This document shows, piece by piece, positions 35,862 through 44,900 of a stretch of DNA of 64,000 bases. The stretch is from Galaxea fascicularis. Its lineage: Eukaryota; Cnidaria; Anthozoa; Scleractinia; Euphylliidae. Within the stretch, counting starts at the first letter, position 1. The number at the start of each line of letters is the position of its first letter. A model generated the notes under the pieces. The model searched no databases, was not told the DNA's origin, and saw nothing but the letters and a program-made list of their open reading frames with translations. The stretch lies in NCBI GenBank assembly GCA_948470475.1, contig OX419343.1, forward strand, positions 14,160,414-14,224,413. The letters run 5' to 3'. The translations under genes and the position numbers were made by a program.

Positions 35862-36360
35862 GGACGCGTGGTTCAGCACGCCTCGTCCAATGACGAAACA
35901 TGTATTTATAGAGAAATCATAAATTAACTGTAGAGTATAGCTGCATGTATGCAGTAGTGCCTTGACTGAACTGCAGCAACTTTGAAACTTCAGCAAAGTT
36001 AAAGTTAAGGCAGTTTCTCACAGGTCAGTGTATAAAAAGGGTAAGTTCGATTATAACTTTAATCTTTTTATTGTTTAATCAAGCATAAGACAAAAGTTAC
36101 CAACAAAATCAGCTGTGTTTGGTGACATGTGCTGTCGCAAAGGTTTAGTGTAGCTGCCCTAAAAGATTTTCTTAAAAATAATTTTAATTGCTCGAACTGA
36201 ACCAGCTTTACTAACGCTGCCTACCTAAGAGCCAGGATGGAACTCATTAACGTTATCCTGTACTGTACTAAACATGGTTGTTTATGGCTCCATACTACCA
36301 CACCATGAGTAACTGGCAATTTTGGGCAAACAGTAAGTAGGTCAATTTTAGGTCAATTTT

Positions 36361-36452
36361 GATTTCATATCCGCAGTTCACATATGATTTCTTTCATATG
36401 CATCATTTACTTACATATCTTTCACGGGAACATATGAACCCAAAATTGACCT

Positions 36453-36487
<35 letters not shown>

Positions 36488-36657
36488 AGAGCATCGCACC
36501 GGAATCGCGAGGTCACGGGTTCAAGCCCCGTTGAAGTCCTGAATTTTTTTCAGGCTTCTTTACGCAATTGCAAAAATTGCGATTATAACTGCGACGATCA
36601 TTCTTCATTTGATTTCATATCCCTAGTTCACATATGATTTCTTTCATATGCATCATT
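36361..36657 (+). repeat. tRNA-derived repeat, family A, best copy
   Basis: The head 36468-36539 is 72 bases with a full acceptor stem, D-arm, and T-arm CGGGTTCAAGCCCCG. The anticodon loop CCGGAAT lacks T33, so this is a tRNA-derived repeat rather than a gene. A 47-bp AT-rich segment (36361-36407) recurs at 36611-36657 with two differences, so the head lies between direct repeats. Confidence 0.75.
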
Positions 36658-37153
36658 CAAAGTAGATAAACATTTAGAGGTCTCCCTGAAAATGGTTGTA
36701 GGTTAATCCCTTTAAATACATTGACATCATGTTGCTTCAAGGCTGAAACATCTTTAGGCAAACGACATTTTGAAGAAGAAAGCAACATGTCCTTCAATGT
36801 AGAGTCCTTCCGATGTTAGGCTTGTTAGACCTTAAGGAGCTAACCAGGCATAAGCCATTACTTCATAGTTCAAACTAAAAAAAAGGGTTTATTCAAGTTG
36901 TCTTGAGAATCCACGTTTTTTTGTTGAGCGGACCATACTAATAAACGTGAATACCATAACACTGTTCTCGGTTCGCCATCTACAACCCTAAGGAAATACG
37001 GCTTTAAGTCCACCCGCTATGGATCGTGTTGTGCTTCACTGAGTTCATCGTAAAGATGACTAAGACCAAATCAGAACTATGTTCACTCCCGTTATTGTTA
37101 ATTGAAAACGTGCGTTTAATCAGCTACAGGACTGTTGATCAATTTTTTCTTTG

Positions 37154-37675
37154 ACTGGGAGAATTCGAATAAGTAAAGATTTGGTAAAACATTTGACAAT
37201 AAAAATCTGTGATAAAACATTACATAACATAGCACGACGTTTTATTGTTTTAAATGTGATTTGTGTGATTCAGTCAAATTACGTCGGATATACGACGCGC
37301 CATTTGTTTCAACACATTGCTGATCATCAATATTCTGCCATTGGTCGCCATCTGAGAGATGCCCATGGGGACATTGATTTACTCAGTGAGAGCCATTTTA
37401 GAATGCTTAACAAATGTAGCACGAAATGGGATTGTCTCGTTTATGAAATGTTGTACATAAAAACAATAAGGCCCGATTTAAACACCCAGAGCGACTCCAT
37501 TAGGGCCAAACTCTTTGTTTAATTTTCAATGCTTTTTTAAATTTATTCATCTCTTCATTATATATACCCGATTTCATTACTTTACTTTCAATTGATAATG
37601 ACGTTCAGGAAACGTCGAAACGTCGTGCTATGTTTTGTAATGTTTTATCACAGATTTTTATTGTCAACTGGGAGA
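37154..37675 (+). mobile_element. 5'-truncated Penelope-like element with inverted terminal segments
   Basis: A 9-bp target duplication ACTGGGAGA (37154-37162, 37667-37675) encloses about 504 bp; the uninterrupted target is kept at 40210-40218 in copy B. The 50-bp segments 37193-37242 and 37618-37667 are inverted copies with one difference. Between them lies the C-terminal GIY-YIG endonuclease part of a Penelope polyprotein: NYVGYTTRHLFQHI, AIGRHLRDAH, then CLVYEMLYIKTIRPDLN, stop at 37522. The reverse transcriptase is missing. Inverted terminal pieces around a truncated copy are typical of Penelope insertions. Confidence 0.85.
37193..37522 (+). pseudogene. GIY-YIG endonuclease fragment of a Penelope-like element
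   Basis: About 100 codons are open to the stop at 37522, with the GIY-YIG pair represented by YVGYT and the C-terminal block EMLYIKTIRPDLNTQSD. The upstream ~17 codons are read from the inverted terminal segment and are artefactual. With no reverse transcriptase it cannot move itself. Confidence 0.75.
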
Positions 37676-38349
37676 AACTGAATGGAAGTGTCACCCACGG
37701 CAATCGCTCATTAAACCAGGTACAGGAAATTAAAGAATAGTTCATAGCTTTTTTTTGCCGGGCTGTAAGCGAAGGTTTTATTGAGGAATGAAGTGTTTTA
37801 TTGTCATTGTTCAGTTTCGTTATTCATTCTCTGAGTTCACTTTATTGAGAGATTACGTAATTGGGTGAGCCAATGTTCACATATCCTATTAGATACAGGA
37901 TTGATGAGATAATTCTTTTTTTTAGTTTTTACTTTTTCTATTTAGTTCTCACAAATTTCAACACGTGCAGCCGTAACAACGTGGCCGACAGGAGATCAAC
38001 AGGCGTGGTACAACTACTGACAAGGAAAAATTGAAGAACACAAGAAAGGTATCGTGTTTGTGTTGGGGAATGGGTCAAAGGCTCCATCTAATTTATTTCC
38101 TTTATTGCAGAGAATTTGCCACAGCATCTATATGCCGATCGGAGAAGTGTAGTAATTTTAATAAGTGCATGGAGTATTTTGTGTTACTTCAGTTGATATG
38201 CATTTTTTCTGTGCCGTTTTTGCATCTATCAAAATCAGTTGCCGTCTAATTTTAAGATTACATCAACTCTGATACTGACATATTCTTTAAAGGACGGTTT
38301 GACATCTCTTTACTCATTGAGAACATTAAATATAATACCAAATAAGAAG

Positions 38350-40670
38350 TGACGTGTGGTTCAGCACGCCTTGTCTAACGACGAAACATGTATATATAGA
38401 GAAATCAAAAGTTAATTGTAGAGTATAGCTGCATGTATGCAGTAGTGTACTGAACTGCACTGCAACTTTAAAACTTCAGCAAAGTTAAACTTAAGGCAGT
38501 TTCTCACACATCAGTGTATAAAAAGGGTAAGTGATGGAACAGAGAATTAACTCTGAAGTGTAAATTAAAGTGCTAATAAAAACCCATGAAAAACCCACTG
38601 GGCGTTAGCCCTAGGGGGTTTCTATTAGTACTTTAATTTACACTTCAGAGTTAATTCTCTGTTCCATCACTTGTATGTTGTTATAGTGCTACGCGGCACA
38701 ACATACATAAAAAGGGTAAGGTCGCTTACAACTTTCATATTTTTATTGTTTAATCAAGCATAAGACAGAAGTTACCAAAAAAATCAGCTGTGTTTGGTGA
38801 CATGTGCTTTTGCAAAGGTTTTAGTGCAACTTCCCCAAAAGATTTTCTTAGAAATAACTTTAATTGCTCGAACTGAACCAGCTTTACTAACGCTACCCAC
38901 CTAAGAGCCACATGTCACAGGATGGAACTCAATTAACTTTATCCTGTACTGCAAACATGGTTGTTTATGGCTCTACCACAGCATGGCTAACTGGCAATTT
39001 TGGGCAAACAGTAAAGTTGCATACACATAGTAGGATCGAGAAATTCATAAATGACTTAATTACAGAGAAAAAAGAGAAAAAGAAGGAGGGAAGTAAAATA
39101 ATGGGTAATCAAAAAAATAATGGTAAGTAGAACTAAAGCTACCGAACAGTTTCCTACAATTTGTGACTTTAGGATTAAGAGACGTTGCCTCAACATAAGC
39201 GTCTTCATGTAGCAACAGAAATAAAATAAAAAAATCATAATTCAGCATCACCGATTTTCCTTTTCTGCTTTTAAAGGCAGTTTCGTCCACAAAATACATT
39301 TTTAAATTATCATCTTGGTCAAGGGAAACTAAACCGTGACCAATATCCAAGGTTGACTCCCGCCTTTGGTCGACGATTTGCATTTCTAAGTCGAACCACA
39401 TGGTTTCGAGTCAAGGCTCGTGAATTCGCACGATCTGACTGACCAAAAAGAAACCAAAGAACTTATGAAACTAAATTTTCTTAAAAAAGACAACATCATT
39501 GTTTGTGATTGTTTATTCCTAAGTGTGGGATCAATATTGCCGAACGTGATTACACTCACATAATTCTGTGTCTATCTACAAACTATTCACCTCCACTCGA
39601 ACGGTGAATAATTGTTAATTATTGAAAATGCAAGAAACTAGGCGATTTAGACTTCTTTTTGTTCTGTTCGTTAGATAGTGGCTTAAAATAGGATTTTCCT
39701 AATCTGTAGCACCAATCTTCAAATACAAAATGAAAAAAAAAAAAAGGCAACTCACACCGAGTAAACAAGGGACGTTGATCATTAGTGCGTAAAGAGAAAA
39801 ATGCATTAATTGAAAAATACCCTGGCTTCATGGTTTTTAATGACAATTATATAGAGCTTAGGGAATTTAGAAGGAAACATGGGCAAAAACGTGAGGAAGA
39901 AAGTTTTCCTTCTCAGTAGAATTTGGCCGGATGAGATACTTGTTGATTTGTCTTTGCCAATAAAATCTGTGGAGCAATAGCAGTCGTTCGACTTCGTTTC
40001 TCGTAGCTGCACCAGTTTTTAGATCATCGACCACTACTCTCAGCCGGTCTCTATGGATCGTGTTGTGCTTCACTGAGTTCATCGTAAAGAACTAAGACCA
40101 ATATCGCAAACGATTCAACAAGAAATTAGAACTATGTTCACTCTCGTTATTGTTTATTGAAAACGTGCGTTTTAAAATCAGCAACAGGAATTGATCAATT
40201 TTTCCTTTAACTGGGAGAAACTGAATGGAAGTGTCACCCACGGCAATCGCTCATTAAACCAGGTACAGAAAATTAAAGAATAGTTCTTAGCTTTTTTTGC
40301 CGAGCTGTTAGCGAAGGTTTTATTGAGGAATGAAGTGTTTTATTGTCATTGCGCAGTTTCGTAATTCATTCTTTGAGTTCACTTTATTGAGAGATTACGT
40401 AATTGGGTGAGCCAATGTTCACATATCCTCTTAGATACAGGATTGATGAGATAATTCTTTTTTTCAGTTTCTACGTTTTCTATTTAGTTCTCACAAATTT
40501 CAACATGTGCAGCTGTAACAACGTGGCCAACAGGAGATCAACAGGAGTGGTACAACTATAACAAGGAAAAATTGAAGAACACAAGAAAGGTATCGTGTTT
40601 GTGTAGGGCAATGGGTCAAAGGCTCCATCTAATTTATTTCCCTTATTGCAGAGAATTTGCCACAGCATCT
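38350..40670. repeat. Segmental duplication, copy B
   Basis: Partner of 35862-38130. It carries its own insertion (38532-38706) directly after the TATA-like string, and lacks the SINE and Penelope insertions. The middle block (39015-40049) has no evident match in copy A, so either the copies have diverged there or one has lost or gained sequence. Similarity ends at CACAGCATCT (near 40670), where a LINE relic follows. Confidence 0.8.
38518..38720. mobile_element. Hairpin retroelement-like insertion with a 14-bp target duplication
   Basis: A 175-bp insertion (38532-38706) is flanked by ATAAAAAGGGTAAG on both sides (38518-38531 and 38707-38720), and copy A has a single TATAAAAAGGGTAAG at the corresponding site. 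The insertion is mostly a near-perfect hairpin: an arm starting TGATGGAACAGAGAATTAAC, a loop around GGGCGTTAGCCC, then the complement. A unique tail follows with GTGCTACGCGGCACAACAT. Half-copies of the same family occur at 41236-41320 and 41500-41612. Confidence 0.75.
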
Positions 40671-40679
40671 TACTTAACT

Positions 40680-41166
40680 TTAATTATTGGGAGTAACCTT
40701 TCATGAAAATCCGTGCAACTGGGATAGTCATTTTCATAATATGATGGAGAAGGCTAGTTCAAGACTATATATTCTTAGGATTTGTAACTACTATGGGTAC
40801 ACTTTAGAAGAGCTTACGATCTTATTTCATAGCTTAATTATGTCTGTATTTATCTACGCAATTGAAGTATGGGCATGTGCTTATGGTAGTAAATACTTCT
40901 CTAAGATTGATAAATTCTGTAAGCGAGCATGGAAATATGGTTACACTAAGGATCGCAGATTCATCAACAATGTAATCCTAACTAGGGATAAACAACTATG
41001 GGAAAAAATCACACATACAGATACACATTGTTTGACAGATCCTCTACGGAGCAAACGTACATATCAATCTTTACGACAACGTGGCCATCATTATACGTTA
41101 CCACGTATTTGCGCAGAGCACTTTAAGCGCTGTTTTATACATAGATCTCTTTTTGACTTTATTTAG
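40680..41166 (+). pseudogene. Non-LTR retrotransposon, reverse transcriptase C-terminal relic
   Basis: A 159-codon open frame (40687-41166) with the end of a LINE reverse transcriptase: MGVTFHENPCNWDSHFHNMM, KASSRLYILRICNYYGY, then IYAIEVWACAYGSKYFSKID. It is 5'-truncated at the border of segmental copy B. No catalytic YADD region is present. Confidence 0.75.
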
Positions 41167-41235
41167 TTTAATGTTTGTAGGGATGCATTGTAAACTTGCA
41201 CATATGTCTGCAAGTGTTTATTCTAAAATATGTAC

Positions 41236-41620
41236 AAGTGGTACAGAGAATTAACTCTGAAGTGTAAATTAAAGTGCTAAGAGAAACCCATGAAAAACCC
41301 ACTGGGCGTTAGCCCTAGTAAAGGGTATCAGGGAACCACACGAGGCAAAAAAAAGTCTTATGTCCTCGGTGGGAATGGAACCCACGACCTCCGGATTAGA
41401 TCTACCGTTGCTCTGCCGACTAAGCTACGAGGTCGAACAGAAAAAGTAGGGGACGATTAAGGTGGTGAATGGCGGCGAAGAGAAAGTAAGGGTACATATA
41501 TATACGTTGTGCCGTGTAGCACTATAAACACGTACAAGTGGTGGAACAGAGAATTAACTCTGCAGTGTAAATTAAAGTGCTAAGAGAAACCATGAAAAAC
41601 CCACTGGGAGGCGGAGATCA
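41236..41620. repeat. Direct repeats of the hairpin family around a tRNA-like segment
   Basis: Two ~80-bp direct copies (41236-41320 and 41533-41612; ACAGAGAATTAACTCTG followed by AGTGTAAATTAAAGTGCTAA) flank ~210 bp. In it, the minus strand of 41364-41435 is tRNA-like: a T-arm GTGGGTTCCATTCCCAC, a D-arm TAGCTTAGTCGGCAGAGC, and an acceptor with one mismatch. The anticodon arm does not pair well, so it is tRNA-derived rather than a gene. The right copy is preceded by GTTGTGCCGTGTAGCACTAT, matching the tail of the insertion at 38532-38706. Confidence 0.6.
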
Positions 41621-41955
41621 CCGTACACTGGGTAGACTGCAATGCTTCGCTCTTCCTTTTATATGGTTTTTATATTTAGATGTTTCATATCCCCTTTTGT
41701 CATTTCCTTGATGAAGGGGCACTAGTTTATATCTATACCTATATAACTTCAAATCCAGTATGACCATACCTTGGCTTTCTTCCCTTCCAAATTTTCAGCT
41801 CATTACTTAACAACTTTCTCGGTAGCTTGCTTTCAGTTAACGTCGGGGGGATGTGCTATTACTGTTGCTGAATTCCAAGACTGACGTCGGTTAATTAAAT
41901 TAACTGTTATTTTTCTTGGTAGGTATTTGGCAGAAGCTTGCCTTCACAAGTCAGG

Positions 41956-44900
41956 ATGAAGGATCCACTGGACGAAAATATATCTACTTTTGCACCAATT
42001 GCAATTGTGGGCATAGGTGAGTCGGGCCTATATTGGTGAACCATAAAATCACGCTAATACCATCACTAACACTAACACTAACAATGCCACTGCCTCTGCT
42101 ACTTCTGGCAGTTAACAGCCGTTTTTAATATCCCTACTCTTATTCCCATTCCAAATCTATTCACGAATACGTTTGTTAAACCAATCAACACTTTGTGGAG
42201 CGTTTTCTATCAGTTTCTAGTAGATTAGTTTCATTCTTTGCTCTGCCGGGGGCCGTAGTTTTCTCTGCTGACTTGATTCATCCATGGCGGGTAGCTTGTT
42301 ATCAGATTCGGTTAATGGAAATAGGGCCATTTATTGATAATCTCGTTTCCACTTCAGGTCAAGTTATGACAGAACATTGTTCTTCATACAACAGCTCAGT
42401 TTCCAAAACGATCTGTGCTCTATCTGAGGATTGAGAAACTGGGAATCAATAATATTTATCTAATAATAACAAAACGCTAGAGTTAAGTTGCGACATTATT
42501 GTTTATACAAGAGATCATTAAACTGAAGGTATTTCTAAAACGATCTGTATTGCATCTGGGGATTGAGAAACGCCTATTATGCCTGAGCGATTACGCAGAG
42601 TTTTGTGGTACGGTAATTGCTTATCTGGAGTTAGTAGCTTCCTTTACAATTACCTTGGTTTGTTGGTTCCTAATTCCTCATTACTCAAAACCTCGAAGAT
42701 ACCAATTCTTCAACAGATACAACGAAGACTTTTTTTTTTATGAAAATAACAGTGGCCTCAGGTTTGCGGGCAGCACTCCACTATTTGATTATTAATTATC
42801 TTTGTGGAAAGTGTCAGAATTTAAAAGGAAATCAATTTGTAAAGAGGGATAAATACTACTCTTTTTGTGCTACAGGTTGTCGACTTCCTGGTAATGTCAA
42901 CACTCCTGACCAATTCTGGGACGTTATAAAGAATGGAAGAAATGTGGTCGCTGATGTTCCGCTGAACCGCTGGAATCTGGAAACCTTCTACGACAAAGGG
43001 AGAAAACAAACAGGCAAAATAATTTCAAGCCGTGGTGGATTTATTGAAAATATTGACAAGTTTGATAACACGTTTTTCAATATTTCTCCTCGTGAGGCTG
43101 CCGCTATGGACCCTCAGCAGAGGCATCTATTAGAGGTCACCTATGAGGCTTTTGAAGATGCAGGTATTGATCCGTGGGGACTTAACGCTCACTGTGGAGT
43201 GTTCATTGGTATTGCAATGATGGATTACTCTATACTCACCTGCGACTCTAACATGATGGATGCGTACAGTTTAACTGGGACAACCCACAGCGTGGCTGCC
43301 AACCGTTTGTCCTATGTTTTTAACTTCAAAGGACCGAGTCTCGCTGTCGATACAGCCTGTGCATCGTCTATGACGGCGTTACATCTTGCTTGCAGCGCAC
43401 TTCGAAACAAAGAGTGTTCTGTTGCGGTGGTAGGAGGCTGTAACAATTTACTTCTGCCAGATATATCCGTTGGGTTCAGTGCCCTTGGTGTTATGTCCCC
43501 AGATGGTCAATGCTGCCCATTCTCGGACACTGCGAAGGGGTATGTGCGCAGTGAAGGATGGGGGACCTTAATTCTTAAGCCTTTGGACCAAGCTAGAAGC
43601 AATGAAGATCACATTTACGCAGTCATCCTGGGAAACGCTATAGCTGCAAGTGGCAACAGTAGTAGTCTGACCAAACCATCGGTTTCCGCTCAGAAAGATG
43701 TGATGAACGAGGTGTACAAACGCTACAATATTTTACCATCGTCAATAGACTACGTGGAAGCACATGGTACTGGTACTCCCGTTGGTGACCCTGTAGAGGC
43801 TGAAGCAATTAGCAAGACATTTTCTCCTCACAGAAAGAGGTCTTTAAAGATGGGATCTGTAAAGGGCAATTTTGGACATAACGAGGGTGCTTCAGGAGTG
43901 ACCGCACTTATTAAAGGAGCGTTGATGTTGGAAAGGCAAACCCTTTGCCCCACGATCAATTTTCAAAGCCCTAACCCAAACATTGCCTTTGAAAACCTCA
44001 AGCTAGAAGTAGCTACAAAGTTGGAAGCCTTTGAAAACGAACCATTTGAAAGGGTTGCAATCAATAGCTTCGGATTTGCAGGTGCTGTTGCACATGCTGT
44101 GCTTGGACGACCTCCTCCGCAAAGGAAGAAAGAGCATTATTGTAGCGACTGGAAATTTGGTGAAGAAAAATCTGGAGAACACATCATAATACCACTTTCT
44201 GCCCGATCGAAGAGTGCCCTTGAAGACTTGGTAAAAGAATGGATCCCGTTTAGAAGCCCAGTAGATGCTTTAAGCGTGGTATCATGGCTGTCTACGCGTC
44301 GAAAGCACCACGATGTTCGACTAGCTGTCATATCAAATTCTGGAAGTGACTTTCGTGGGCTCCTTACCAGATATTTGAGCGGCGATGACAGCGAAGAAAG
44401 AATCATCACTCAAGCTTTACAAACCAATAAAGAAAAAGTGTGTTTTGTATTTCCTGGCCAAGGGCAACAGTGGGCTGGAATGGGCCACCGATTGTACCGT
44501 ACAGAGCAGCCCTTTCGTAAAGCTATCGACAAATGCGATGAAATATTCAAGAAGATTAGTGGAACATCACTGGTTCGGGATTTTGGCCTATTTCAGGCTC
44601 CGGAAGGACGTGCCCGTTCTGTGATAGACAAGATTGACATCAGTCAGCCCGCTATCTTGTTCCTTCAACTCGGACTGATTGAATTATGGACCCACTGGGG
44701 AGTGCATCCAGATGTTGTCGTTGGACACAGTTTGGGTGAAGTTGCTGCTGCTTACGCGTGTGGTGGCTTAACAACTGAAGAAGCAGTGAAGGTTATTTAT
44801 CATCGGAGCAAAGAGCAAAGGAAACTTAGCGGAACTGGAAGTATGGCTGCAGTGCGTAGACCTTTAGAACTGGTGGAAGAAATGTGTTCGAAACACCAGG

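Larger units (their letters stand above)
35862..38130. repeat. Segmental duplication, copy A
   Basis: Matches copy B (38350-40670) in colinear blocks: 35865-36337 with 38353-39014, and 37017-38130 with 40050-40670. Differences are mostly point changes plus insertions. Copy A alone has the tRNA-derived repeat (36361-36657) and the Penelope insertion (37154-37675). The left block contains GTGTATAAAAAGGG (near 36030), a possible TATA box. A segment ending TTATTGCAG before AGAATTTGCCACAGCATCT (near 38112) looks like a splice acceptor present in both copies. It may be duplicated 5' sequence of the downstream PKS gene, which is unproven. Confidence 0.8.

Noticed and set aside
36468..36539. Genuine tRNA gene
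   Set aside because: The acceptor, D and T arms are good, but position 33 is C and the anticodon stem is imperfect. Related degraded copies show it is a repeat.
42740..42875. Upstream in-frame extension of the large PKS frame starting at the ATG at 42740
   Set aside because: It reads intron sequence. The acceptor at 42874-42875 and the exon at 41956-42016 restore the conserved KS start, and the extension has no homology.
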